64,000 nt of DNA from Protaetiibacter intestinalis (lineage in GTDB: Bacteria > Actinomycetota > Actinomycetes > Actinomycetales > Microbacteriaceae). The stretch's first letter is position 1, and each line of letters opens with the position of its first letter. The notes below the pieces were generated by a model, which saw only the letters and a list, made by a program, of their open reading frames with translations, did not search any database and had not been told where the DNA came from. Positions 8,867 through 16,897 of the stretch are shown here, piece by piece. The position numbers were made by a program, and so were the translations under genes. The DNA lies in assembly GCF_003627075.1 (NCBI RefSeq), contig NZ_CP032630.1, positions 2,976,001 through 3,040,000 of the forward strand. The letters are read 5' to 3'.

Positions 8867-8916
8867 CCAGCACATCAACGCTCGGGGACGCCTCGGCCGC
8901 GTCTGCCCAAATGTGC

Positions 8917-8962
8917 GTCACCATCTTGACAGGTGACTTCAAGCCGTGTCATAGTCGTCACC
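8917..8962 (+). promoter_or_regulatory. CGNR-regulon operator B overlapping SRPBCC promoter
   Basis: Positions 8917-8937 are the exact reverse complement of operator A. The palindrome contains the -35 box TTGACA (8926-8931). CATAGT at 8950-8955, 18 bases on, is the likely -10, and a third GTCACC half-site follows at 8957-8962. A protein bound here would cover the -35 box and the start region, so repression is the simplest reading. Confidence 0.75.
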
Positions 8963-8996
8963 GTTCTAAACAGTTACTTTCTGAAAGGCTCCCCTC

Positions 8997-9422
8997 ATGA
9001 CCACGGTCCGCTTCTCCCTCACCTCGCCGCTCACTCCCGAAGACGCGCTGAAGATACTCACCGACTTCGGACCGGCCCGAGCCGATGCCTGGCCGACGAT
9101 CGACGCCGAACATCTCCAGGTCCACTCGATCGGACCGAACTGGGCAGAAGTCACCGAGGGCACCGCCGCGGCGTGGGAACGCGCCCGCTACGAATGGGAC
9201 ACGAACACGGGACGCGTCGAGATCACGACGCTCGAGTCGAGGGTGTTCGGCCCCGGCGGCGGCTGGACCTTCCAGTTCTCGCCGGTCGAAGGCGGAACCA
9301 AGGTAGATGTCGAACTCACCCGCACGCCCACCGCCTTCGGCAAGAAGATCCTCGCCGCGATCCTCCCCCTCGCCGCGTCGTCCCTGAAGAAAAACGTCGC
9401 CGTCCCCTTCCAGGCGCGGTGA
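8997..9422 (+). CDS. SRPBCC (START/polyketide-cyclase fold) protein
   Basis: A 141-residue hydrophobic-cavity protein of the SRPBCC superfamily: two short helices near the N-terminus, a long antiparallel sheet (AEHLQVHSIGPNWAEVTEG, then RVEITTLESRVFGPGGGWTFQF and GTKVDVELTRTP) and a long C-terminal helix ending in FGKKILAAILPLAASSLKKN. Such proteins bind or modify hydrophobic ligands. It is transcribed alone from operator B and followed by a strong hairpin. Its shared operator with the VOC-DipZ operon implies that it responds to the same chemical signal. Confidence 0.85.
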   Translation: MTTVRFSLTSPLTPEDALKILTDFGPARADAWPTIDAEHLQVHSIGPNWAEVTEGTAAAWERARYEWDTNTGRVEITTLESRVFGPGGGWTFQFSPVEGGTKVDVELTRTPTAFGKKILAAILPLAASSLKKNVAVPFQAR

Positions 9423-9437
9423 CTTTCCCCTTACCCG

Positions 9438-9475
9438 GACAATGCGCCCCGTCGCTCTGCGCGGGGCGCATTGTC
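9438..9475 (+). terminator. hairpin terminator after SRPBCC gene
   Basis: A 14-bp perfect GC-rich stem (GACAATGCGCCCCG pairing with CGGGGCGCATTGTC) with a 10-base loop lies 15 bases after the stop codon. It has no T-run, as is common in actinobacteria. Confidence 0.75.
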
Positions 9476-9480
9476 GTGCG

Positions 9481-9511
9481 TTGTGGTCATACGCAGCGCG
9501 GCTGGTAGAGT
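9481..9511 (+). promoter_or_regulatory. promoter of the ribosome-protection cassette
   Basis: TTGTGG (9481-9486) and TAGAGT (9506-9511) form a fair -35/-10 pair with a 19-base spacer. The -10 ends seven bases before an ATG, so the mRNA would start at the leader-peptide start codon. Confidence 0.5.
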
Positions 9512-9518
9512 GGGGTTC

Positions 9519-9548
9519 ATGGGAACGATTGAGGTCGACAGAGCCTAG
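9519..9548 (+). CDS. leader peptide MGTIEVDRA
   Basis: A nine-codon open frame with its own stop begins 7 bases after the -10 box and ends at the foot of an 8-bp hairpin. Short leaderless ORFs of this kind precede inducible ribosome-targeting antibiotic resistance genes (erm, cat, ABC-F), where drug-stalled ribosomes change the downstream RNA fold. Here the cassette genes act on the ribosome, which makes the reading attractive. There is no independent proof that the ORF is translated. Confidence 0.5.
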   Translation: MGTIEVDRA

Positions 9549-9723
9549 CCACCGAACTGCCGGTGGCTGTCACACGTGCGGACGTCATCCGCATCAGTGA
9601 ACGATCGTTTCTCAACGCACGCACATGTCTCGTCCGTCCCGATCTGGGACGTTGACGCATGTGCAGTCCTCACCGGCATGTTCGCATCGCACCGACTTCG
9701 GTCCCGAGTGCACCAGTGCGAAC
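9547..9723 (+). promoter_or_regulatory. multi-hairpin attenuator-like leader
   Basis: Four stems are visible in a row: AGCCACCG/CGGTGGCT (9547-9568) directly at the leader-peptide stop; TGCGGA/TCCGCA (9577-9593); a long imperfect hairpin with outer arms GCACATG/CATGTGC (9621-9664) and inner arms CGTCCC/GGGACG; and GTTCGCA/TGCGAAC (9680-9723). The 5' region before rpmF is about 380 bases, long for this window, where other promoters are often leaderless. Attenuation by antibiotic-stalled ribosomes is inferred. Confidence 0.5.
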
Positions 9724-9906
9724 GCGTAGTCCGCCTGTTCGGAGCGCATCAGTCTTCTCCGTGACATTCGAGCAACGGCTCATCGTCATCGGATGGGCCT
9801 CATGCCGGCCAGCGGCGCGACCCCTCTCGCTGCATCTGCACGGTCCGTTGTCGGTTGTCCTGCCAGTTCCGCTGGCGCCCGCAACCTGCACACGAAAGAC
9901 ACCGCC

Positions 9907-10092
9907 ATGCAGCACCGCAAGTCACGTTCCCGCACCCACCATCGCCGCGCTCACTGGAAGGCCACCGCGCCCGCGCTCACCACCTGCGCCAATCCCGCCT
10001 GCGGAAAGGCCACGCCGCCACACCACGCATGCCAGCACTGCGGCTTCTACCGAGGCCGCAGGGTCCTGCCCCCGACGGGCGGTGACACATGA
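9907..10092 (+). CDS. rpmF: ribosomal protein L32 paralogue
   Basis: A 61-residue bL32-like protein. It has the basic N-terminus and the SRTHHRRAHWKATAPAL segment typical of L32, followed by a zinc ribbon with cysteines at 27, 32, 42 and 45 (TTCANPACGK and HACQHCGFYRGRRVL). The first pair is spaced C-x4-C rather than C-x2-C, so it is a divergent form. L32 lies on the large subunit close to the peptidyl-transferase region and domain V side. The stop overlaps the start of the methyltransferase gene (ATGA), so the two are translationally coupled. The normal chromosomal rpmF belongs beside plsX or in a ribosomal cluster; this copy in a resistance-like operon looks like an alternative subunit. Confidence 0.8.
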   Translation: MQHRKSRSRTHHRRAHWKATAPALTTCANPACGKATPPHHACQHCGFYRGRRVLPPTGGDT

Positions 10093-11207
10093 ACACCATC
10101 CTGACCACGAGGAGCCGTTGGATGCGTATCCGCGATCACCTTGCCCACGCCGGCGAGCCGGCGTTCCGGTTCCGGCAGCTCATCACCGCCTGGCAAGCTT
10201 CGACCGCCGAGACCTTCGCCGACGTCCACGCGCTCCCTGCGAGGCTACGTGACGACCTCGCCGAGCGGTTCGGTCCACGGCTGCACCCGCTCACGGCGCT
10301 GGAGGTGCAGCGCGATGAACAGGTCGAAAAGGTGTTGTTCGCCTCGGACAGCGGCGCGCGCATCGAGACCGTCGTCTCGCACTACCGCGCCGGATGGGAC
10401 TCGATGTGCATCTCATCACAGGCAGGGTGCGGCCTGGGCTGCACGTTCTGCGCGACCGGCGCAGTCGGGCTGATTCGCAATCTCACCGCGGATGAGATCG
10501 TCGCGCAAGTGATGCACCCACGCTGGACGCGAGCGGGCATGAAACGGCCTGCAAGCGTGGCCTTCATGGGCATGGGTGAGGCGCTCGCCAACCCGCACGT
10601 GTTCGACGCGCTGACCTTACTGACCGATCAGGCGTATGCCGGCATGTCGGCGCGCCGGATCACGATGTCGACGGTCGGGTTCGCCCCGAACCTGGAACGT
10701 CTGGTGAACGAGCACCCGCAGGTGACGATCACGCTCTCGGTGCACTCGCCATTCCCGAACCAGCGGGAACAGATCATCCCACTCGAGGAGCGATTCCCGC
10801 TCGCACGGAACCTCGACATCCTCGACCGGCACGCCACCACGAGCCACAGAAAGGTATATCTCGCCTACCTGCTGATCGCAGGCGTCAACGACAGCGACGA
10901 CCATCTCGCGGCTCTAGCCGAACTGATCCACAAGCGCTCCCGGCCGGAGCTGTTCCACGTCAGCGTCATCCGCTACAACGAGGCCGCCGGCGCCGTTCCC
11001 GAGTATCACGCGCCCTCGTCGAACCGGGTGGACGAGTTCGTGCACGAACTGACCGCTCGTGGCATCCGCGCGACAAGGCGGCGCCAATTCGGCACCGGCA
11101 TCGATGCGGCCTGCGGCCAGCTCCACGCGAAGTACCTCACCCAGCCCTCAGCGGCGTCTGCCCCCATCGACAAAGAACTGATTCCCGTCACGCCCGCCGG
11201 CGGTTGA
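10089..11207 (+). CDS. RlmN/Cfr-family radical SAM 23S rRNA (A2503) methyltransferase
   Basis: A 372-residue enzyme that methylates A2503 of 23S rRNA: C2 for RlmN, C8 for Cfr, the latter giving resistance to phenicols, lincosamides, oxazolidinones, pleuromutilins and streptogramin A. The radical SAM cluster motif is C114-x3-C118-x2-C121 (CGLGCTFCATG). The GEPAFRFRQL N-terminal substrate domain, the MGMGEALANPHVFDAL loop and the catalytic cysteine in DAACGQL (C342) are present. It overlaps rpmF by 4 bases and is followed by abcF after 23 bases. Whether the product is m2A or m8A cannot be settled by eye, but the linkage to an ABC-F gene and an attenuator-like leader favours a resistance role over housekeeping. 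Confidence 0.85.
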   Translation: MNTILTTRSRWMRIRDHLAHAGEPAFRFRQLITAWQASTAETFADVHALPARLRDDLAERFGPRLHPLTALEVQRDEQVEKVLFASDSGARIETVVSHYRAGWDSMCISSQAGCGLGCTFCATGAVGLIRNLTADEIVAQVMHPRWTRAGMKRPASVAFMGMGEALANPHVFDALTLLTDQAYAGMSARRITMSTVGFAPNLERLVNEHPQVTITLSVHSPFPNQREQIIPLEERFPLARNLDILDRHATTSHRKVYLAYLLIAGVNDSDDHLAALAELIHKRSRPELFHVSVIRYNEAAGAVPEYHAPSSNRVDEFVHELTARGIRATRRRQFGTGIDAACGQLHAKYLTQPSAASAPIDKELIPVTPAGG

Positions 11208-11230
11208 CGACAGAGAAAGAGAAACACAGC

Positions 11231-12838
11231 ATGTCTACGAAATCCGCCATCACCCTGCGCGATCTGACCTTCGAATGGCCCGACGGCGCCACCGCCCTCG
11301 ACCACGTCAACGGCACCTTCAGCACGGGCCGAACCGGCCTGATCGGCCGCAACGGCGCCGGCAAATCCACCCTGCTCCGACTGATCGCGGGCGAACTGCA
11401 GCCGACCTCCGGTCACATCGACACCGGCGGGGAGGTCGGCTACCTGCCGCAGAACCTCACGCTCAAGAGCGACACGACCATCGCCGATCTGCTCGGCATC
11501 CAGCCGATCCTCGACGCGATGAGGGCGATCGAGTCCGGCGACATCGATCAACACCATTTCGACACGATCGGCGACGATTGGGACATCACCTCCCGCGCCG
11601 ACGAAGCCTTGCACCAGATCGGGTTCTCCGCCGCCGATCTTGACCGTCGGATCGCCGAGGTCTCCGGCGGGGAAGCGATGCTTATCGCGATCACAGGTCT
11701 GCGCCTTCTCCTCACGCCGATTACCCTGCTCGACGAGCCCACCAACAACCTCGACCGCGCAACACGCGAGAAACTGGCCGGCATTCTGGACCAATGGCCG
11801 GGCACCCTCATCGTCGTCAGCCACGACCTCGAACTGCTCGAGCATATGGACAACACCGCCGAGCTCTATGGCGGAAGGCTGGATACGTTCGGCGGGTCAT
11901 ACAGCGCGTGGAAGGAGCATCAGGAACAGGAGCAGGCCGCCGCAGTGCAGGCCGCACGCTCCGCCCAGCAGGCGCTGAAGGTGGAGAAGAAGCAGCGCGT
12001 CGAAGCTGAGACGAAGCTCGCCCGACGCGAACGAACCGGCAAAAAGACCCAGAAAGACGGCGGCATCCCCAAGATCCTCGCCGGAAACCGGGCCAGCAAG
12101 GCACAGGCATCCGCCGGATCGCTACGGTCGACCCTCGACGACAAAGTCCAGTCCGCGCAGGCCGCGGTCGACGCGGCCGACGCGCGAGTCCGCGACGACG
12201 AGCACATCCACCTCATCCTGCCCGACCCCGACCTCCCCCGCGGGCGACGCCTGGCAGAGATCGAGGACGAAGGCCGGACCATCGTCATCCAAGGCCCCGA
12301 ACGCGTCGCGCTCATCGGCGCAAACGGAGCCGGAAAGTCAACCCTCATCGAACAGCTCCTCCGACGAACCGATCCTGCTCCCGGGCGCCCCCACGGCCGG
12401 CTAGTCACCGACCTCGTCGGATTCCTACCACAACGTCTCGACGGGCTGGACGACGACGCCAGCGCGATCGAGAACGTGCAGACCGTCGCGCCCGAGACAC
12501 CGGCCGGCACGATCCGGAACCACCTCGCCCGACTGCTCCTACGCGGCGACAGCGTCGACCGCCCAGTGCGCACGCTCTCCGGCGGCGAACGATTCCGAGT
12601 CTCCCTCGCCCGGCTGCTCCTGGCCGACCCCCCCGCCCAGCTGCTGATCATGGACGAACCGACGAACAACCTCGACATCACCAGCGTCGAACAACTCGCC
12701 GAAGCCCTCGACGCGTACCGCGGCGCACTACTGATTGTCAGCCACGACTTCGCCTTCTTGGAGCGGATCGGCGTTGAGACGATCCTCGAACTCGATGAGC
12801 AGGGGCGGATGCGTCAGCGCCGAGAGCTGAGCGTTTAG
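11231..12838 (+). CDS. ABC-F family ATPase, probable ribosome-protection protein
   Basis: A 535-residue protein with two ABC ATPase domains and no membrane segments, the ABC-F layout. Walker A motifs are GRNGAGKST (residues 39-47) and GANGAGKST. Signature motifs are VSGGEAML and LSGGERFRVSLA. Both Walker B motifs end in DEPTNNLD. The two domains are joined by a charged interdomain linker (about residues 230-290, rich in Lys, Arg and Gln) that reaches the ribosomal E/P site in this family. The ATG at 11231 follows AGAGAAAGAGA and was preferred to an in-frame TTG nine codons earlier. It follows an A2503 methyltransferase gene, so drug displacement at the peptidyl-transferase centre is likely. 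The drug class is not readable. Confidence 0.9.
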   Translation: MSTKSAITLRDLTFEWPDGATALDHVNGTFSTGRTGLIGRNGAGKSTLLRLIAGELQPTSGHIDTGGEVGYLPQNLTLKSDTTIADLLGIQPILDAMRAIESGDIDQHHFDTIGDDWDITSRADEALHQIGFSAADLDRRIAEVSGGEAMLIAITGLRLLLTPITLLDEPTNNLDRATREKLAGILDQWPGTLIVVSHDLELLEHMDNTAELYGGRLDTFGGSYSAWKEHQEQEQAAAVQAARSAQQALKVEKKQRVEAETKLARRERTGKKTQKDGGIPKILAGNRASKAQASAGSLRSTLDDKVQSAQAAVDAADARVRDDEHIHLILPDPDLPRGRRLAEIEDEGRTIVIQGPERVALIGANGAGKSTLIEQLLRRTDPAPGRPHGRLVTDLVGFLPQRLDGLDDDASAIENVQTVAPETPAGTIRNHLARLLLRGDSVDRPVRTLSGGERFRVSLARLLLADPPAQLLIMDEPTNNLDITSVEQLAEALDAYRGALLIVSHDFAFLERIGVETILELDEQGRMRQRRELSV

Positions 12839-12842
12839 CACG

Positions 12843-13826
12843 TTGAATCGGCCCCGAGCACGAGCGCAGGAGGAGGCGAGTCACCCACTTCCCGACGTAC
12901 TTCCTCCTGCTCGTGAGCATCGCCGAACGCCGATCTACGCGCGCCACCATGTGCTCACTAGCGTTGTCCCGCCTGTCGCGTACGACGGGGTCCGCCTTGC
13001 GTTCATTCGCGAGGGCTCAGCAATCTTCCACAGCGAATTCGGCGAACGTCGACTTGAGCGGGGAGACGTGGCAGTCTTGGGGGCGAACATACTTTGCGGC
13101 ACCCAGCCGATTGGTAGCCTCGTCGCAACAGTCCTGTATCTCGATCGCGACTACCTGGTGGACCAGGTGTTCTGGCAACACGCCGGGCACATGATCGATC
13201 GTCTCGATGCATCGCAGTTGCTCGCGGACTTCTATGGTGAGCCCATCCAGATCTTTCGCTTCAGCGAAGAGCTAGTGGCGATTCTCGGGCTGCGCCTAGA
13301 CGCGCTCGTCGACCTCGGTCAGCGTGCTCGGGGACTGCTCTTCTATCGAGCCCAGGCTCTCCTCTCGGAAGTTCTGGACGTTGTGGCGCCGCAGGTTCAT
13401 GTGGCCAAGCGCCAAATAACGCCCGCGCAACGACACACGCCAGCTCTCAAGGAACGATGGGCGCGGCTTCCCCGTCCGCTTCGAGAGGAGGCTCGCGTGG
13501 CAGCGGCGAAGCTGCGCGGATCGCCTTCATATCGATGGACCTTGGCAAACCTGGCACGCGAAGTTTATCTCTCTCCAGCACAGCTCAGCCGAATCTTCGT
13601 AGAAGCGCACGGAAGGACGCCACTCGCGTACCTCAGGGTGATCCGAACCGAGCGGATGGCGCTCTTGCTGCGTACCACGGGCATCAGCGTCCAGCAGGCC
13701 GCACGTGAGGTCGGTTGGAGCAGCCGGAGCTATGCAGCGCGGGTCTTCCAGCAACACCTTGGCGTCTCGCCAAGGCAATACCGGAAACGCACCAGCCAGT
13801 CAATACTCCAGTTCCCAGACGTTTAA
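12843..13826 (+). CDS. AraC-family transcriptional regulator
   Basis: A regulator of up to 327 residues with a cupin-like N-terminal sensing half (RLAFIREGSAIFHSEFGERRLERGDVAVLGANILCG) and a C-terminal double helix-turn-helix (YRWTLANLAREVYLSPAQLSRIFVEAHGRTPLAYLRVIRTERMALLL, then ISVQQAAREVGWSSRSYAARVFQQHLGVSPRQYRK), which is typical of AraC/XylS. The start is uncertain. A TTG at 12843, four bases after the abcF stop, opens the frame without a ribosome site; a GTG near 12951 is another option. Position suggests co-transcription with abcF or its control, but an independent target is possible. Confidence 0.85.
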   Translation: MNRPRARAQEEASHPLPDVLPPAREHRRTPIYARHHVLTSVVPPVAYDGVRLAFIREGSAIFHSEFGERRLERGDVAVLGANILCGTQPIGSLVATVLYLDRDYLVDQVFWQHAGHMIDRLDASQLLADFYGEPIQIFRFSEELVAILGLRLDALVDLGQRARGLLFYRAQALLSEVLDVVAPQVHVAKRQITPAQRHTPALKERWARLPRPLREEARVAAAKLRGSPSYRWTLANLAREVYLSPAQLSRIFVEAHGRTPLAYLRVIRTERMALLLRTTGISVQQAAREVGWSSRSYAARVFQQHLGVSPRQYRKRTSQSILQFPDV

Positions 13827-14407
13827 GACTGTGTAGACAGGAGCACTCACAGCTGGCAATCGACCCATAGTCGGGCGTCGCTCCTCGCATATCCTCTTGA
13901 TAGCGCGCATCGAGATATGGACAGCGATCACAGCGAGGAAGATCGCGAAGATCACATTGCCGATCAACGGGTGTCCAGGCTCTTGTCCAACCATGCAGCC
14001 AGGTCTCTGCGCCAAGCTACTCGCCGTCGGGAGCGGCGGCGACCAGGAACTAATCGACGACCACCTCGACCACGAGAGTCGCGGAGGTCAGCGCAAGGCA
14101 ATGGTGGGTACACGGGGCAGCTGTCGGGAGCCGCCCTGCATACCTACGACGGCGCCGGCGGCCCGGATCAGTGTGGGACCCAGAGGTCGCCGATTGTGCC
14201 GTAGGAAATCACGCCGACGGTGGCCGTGGGGATGATCGCCGCGAGCAAGTTGCCGGTCGCACAGCGCTGTTCGTAGCGCAGCAGCACCAGAGCGGGCACG
14301 ACGAGAACACCACCACCGATTCCGAACAGGCCGGAGATGACAGCGATGAGTCCGACGAGCACATGCAGGCTCACTAGCCTGGCTGCCACCGCTAGGTTGC
14401 ATGGCAC
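13800..14407 (-). pseudogene. decayed TauE/SafE-family anion permease
   Basis: The N-terminal 79 codons (14168-14407) give a clear TauE/SafE start with GLFGIGGGVLVVPALVLLRYEQRCATGNLLAAIIPTATVGVISYGTIGDL. The homology continues in another frame (AAGAVVGMQGGS, near 14130-14170) and the typical C-terminal helix GNVIFAIFLAVIAVHISMRAIKR appears in a third segment near 13880-13960. The intact family has about 250 residues in two repeats; the second half is mostly deleted and there is at least one frameshift. It starts 18 bases after the cytochrome b stop and was the last gene of the glycolate operon, perhaps its transporter. Its end overlaps the araC 3' end. Confidence 0.75.
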
Positions 14408-14425
14408 GGTCCTCTCTTCTGAAGG

Positions 14426-15898
14426 TCAACGCCCCACGCGACCGAACAGGGAGGCGATGGGAGCGATGACGAGTGGGCGGGCGGCGATCACGCCGCCGAT
14501 GATGACGACGATCGAGGCTGCGAAGATCCAGAACCCGGTCCAGTTCACGGCGTCCTGCCCCGCATACAGGTGGTTGAGGTTGCGCAGCGCCCCTGTCGCC
14601 AGCACGAGTGCCACGTGGAAGATGATGAACACGACGAAGTAGAGCATCACCGGGAAGTGGATGGCGCGGGCGACCTCGACCGGGTACGCCTTGCTCAGCT
14701 TCGGGGCGTTCCCAGGCCACAGGCCCGACATCCGCACCCCGGTCGCGGCGGCGAGGGGCGCGGCGAGGAAGACGGTGGCGAAGTAGGTCAGCTGCTGCAG
14801 GCTGTTGTAGTTGACCCAGCCGTTCTCGGTGGGCCAGTCCAGCGAGACGTACTGCAGCCCGGCGGAGAGGGCGTTGGGGAACACCTCCCAGCTGGTGGGC
14901 ACGATCTTGACCCATTGCCCGGTGACGAACAGCAGCACCACGAAGATGACGCCGTTGAGGATCCACAGCAGGTCGAGGGCTTGGTGGAACCAGATGGTGA
15001 GGCTGATCTTGCGCTGCGGGTTCCACTTCGGGGTCCAGAACGCGCTCGGCCGCTGGTCGGTGCGGATCTGCCATCCGGAGCGGATGATCAGGACCATCAG
15101 GAACACGTTGAAGAAGTGCGCCCAGCTGAGCCAGGTCGGGATGCCGACCGGCGCCCACTCCGGCAGGTGATACTCGCCCGGGTAGTTGGTCAGGAAATCC
15201 TGCAGCGGCGGGGTGCTCAGCAGCCACCGCACGAACAGCACGGCCATCACCCCGGCAAACAGCAGGCCACCGCCGCCGATGATCACGATCCCGGCCCACT
15301 GTCCGGCGGTGCGTCCTCGATACCGGCGGGGTTCCCGTTCGGGTTCGCGGGGAAGATCACGGTAGATGCGTCGCGGCGCCGGCGGCACGGCGGAGGCGCC
15401 TGCCGCGGCCGTCGTGGGTGAGGGGGGCGCGGCGAGGGAGACGTCGGGTGCCGGGATCGGCTCCGCGGCAACAGCGGGGGCAGCCGTCACCGGGACGGGG
15501 ATCGGGCGGGCCGCGGGCCACGGTTCGCCGCCCGCGGTGCGGGGCAGCCCTCGACGCTGCAGGACGGTGCTGCCGGGCGCGGCGGCCGCCGGCACGGGTG
15601 CGACCGTGGCTGCCGCGACCGGGGCGGGGGTGGTCACCGCAGGGAGGGTTCGCGTTGCCGCCTCCGGCCATGGGGCGCCGCCGGGGACGCGGGGCAGACC
15701 CTGACGCACCGTCCGTGCGGGCGCATCGGCGGTCGCGACAAGCGCAGCGACGGCGGGTGCATCCTGCGCGGCGGCGGTGTGAAGCTCCGCCACGGGAGCC
15801 ACAGCCGCGGCGGTGTGCGCGAGGCTTCGGGGCGGCCAGGGGCCACCGCCCGGTGTGCGCGGCAGGCCCTGACGGCGGGCCGTGTCGTGGAGTGCCAT
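14426..15898 (-). CDS. membrane cytochrome b with repeated GLPRxxGGxPWP N-terminus
   Basis: A 490-residue protein. Residues from about 200 form a cytochrome b/b6-like membrane domain with four or five helices and histidines placed for two b hemes (SWAHFFNVF, IWFHQALDLL, RAIHFPVMLY and IIFHVALVL). The first 190 residues are a Pro/Ala-rich cytoplasmic arm with three copies of R-x-GLPR-x-x-GG-x-PWP at about residues 9-22, 65-78 and 115-128, and a weaker YRDLPREPEREP just before the membrane. It is the fifth gene of the glcD-glcG-etfB-etfA-cytb operon, 8 bases after etfA. It probably takes electrons from the ETF to the quinone pool. The arm may dock the soluble partners. Confidence 0.8.
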   Translation of the reverse strand: MALHDTARRQGLPRTPGGGPWPPRSLAHTAAAVAPVAELHTAAAQDAPAVAALVATADAPARTVRQGLPRVPGGAPWPEAATRTLPAVTTPAPVAAATVAPVPAAAAPGSTVLQRRGLPRTAGGEPWPAARPIPVPVTAAPAVAAEPIPAPDVSLAAPPSPTTAAAGASAVPPAPRRIYRDLPREPEREPRRYRGRTAGQWAGIVIIGGGGLLFAGVMAVLFVRWLLSTPPLQDFLTNYPGEYHLPEWAPVGIPTWLSWAHFFNVFLMVLIIRSGWQIRTDQRPSAFWTPKWNPQRKISLTIWFHQALDLLWILNGVIFVVLLFVTGQWVKIVPTSWEVFPNALSAGLQYVSLDWPTENGWVNYNSLQQLTYFATVFLAAPLAAATGVRMSGLWPGNAPKLSKAYPVEVARAIHFPVMLYFVVFIIFHVALVLATGALRNLNHLYAGQDAVNWTGFWIFAASIVVIIGGVIAARPLVIAPIASLFGRVGR

Positions 15899-15906
15899 GG
15901 GCGGGG

Positions 15907-16896
15907 CTACTTCTTCTTCGCCTCGAGCGCGGTGATCAGCTGCGGCACGACCTGGAACAGGTCTCCGACGACGCCGTAGTCGGCGATCTCGAAGATCGGC
16001 GCCTCGGGGTCCTTGTTGATCGCGACGATCGTCTTGGCGGTCTGCATACCGGCCTTGTGTTGGATGGCGCCGGAGATCCCGAGCGCGACATACAGCTGCG
16101 GGGTCACCGAAACCCCGGTCTGACCGACCTGGTAGGAGTGCGGGACGTAGCCGGAGTCCACCGCAACCCGGGACGCGCCGACGGCCGCGCCGAGCACGTC
16201 GGCGAGCTGCTCGACGAGGGCGAAGTCCTCCTTGGATCCCACGCCCTTGCCGCCGGAGACGACCCTGGCGGCCACACGCAGTTCGGGGCGCGTGGAGGTG
16301 GCCTGCGCCGCGGTGAACGATTCGATCTGTGTCGCGCGCGCATCAGATGCGGTGATGGTGAGCGTCTCGATCTGGGGGCCGGCGACGGCGGCGGCGCGTT
16401 CCTCGATGGCGCCGCGGCGGATCGTGATCACTGGAGTGCCGAAGGTGACGGCCGAGTCGACCGTGTAGGAGCCGCCGTAGATGGAGTGGCGGGCGACGAT
16501 CCCTTCCGCGTCGCGGTGCACGCCGACGGCGTCGACGGCGACCGCGTTGCCGGTGCGGACGGCGAACCGTCCGGCGACGTCGCGCCCTTCGGGGCCGTTG
16601 GAGATGAGGACCGCAGCGGGTGCGACCTGCTCGTACGCGGCCGTGAGGGCGTCAACGAGCGGGATCGTCGGCGCGGAGCCGATCTGCGCGGATTCGACGG
16701 TGAGGATGCGGGCGGCACCGAGCGCGGCGGCGGCCGTCGCGACGGTCTGCCCGTGGCCGGGCCTGGTGACGGCGACGGCGACCGGGGTGCCGAGGCCGGC
16801 GGCGGCGCCGAGCAGCTCCGCCGCGCTGGCGCCGAGCTCACCGGTGGGCAGCACGTCGAGGAGGACGAGGATGGGGTCGGTCGTGGGTTCGGGCAT
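15907..16896 (-). CDS. etfA: electron transfer flavoprotein alpha subunit
   Basis: A 329-residue ETF alpha subunit, which binds FAD and forms a heterodimer with EtfB to shuttle electrons from flavin dehydrogenases. The C-terminal FAD domain is clear: [94 protein letters not shown]. It begins one base after the etfB stop. The only flavin dehydrogenase in its operon is the GlcD-type oxidase, so that is its likely donor, with the adjoining cytochrome b as acceptor. Confidence 0.95.
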   Translation of the reverse strand: MPEPTTDPILVLLDVLPTGELGASAAELLGAAAGLGTPVAVAVTRPGHGQTVATAAAALGAARILTVESAQIGSAPTIPLVDALTAAYEQVAPAAVLISNGPEGRDVAGRFAVRTGNAVAVDAVGVHRDAEGIVARHSIYGGSYTVDSAVTFGTPVITIRRGAIEERAAAVAGPQIETLTITASDARATQIESFTAAQATSTRPELRVAARVVSGGKGVGSKEDFALVEQLADVLGAAVGASRVAVDSGYVPHSYQVGQTGVSVTPQLYVALGISGAIQHKAGMQTAKTIVAINKDPEAPIFEIADYGVVGDLFQVVPQLITALEAKKK

Positions 16897-16897
16897 G

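Noticed and set aside
9793..9906. A longer N-terminus for the L32-like protein
   Set aside because: The frame is open upstream, but the extra 38 residues are unlike L32, whose sequence starts at the ATG 9907.
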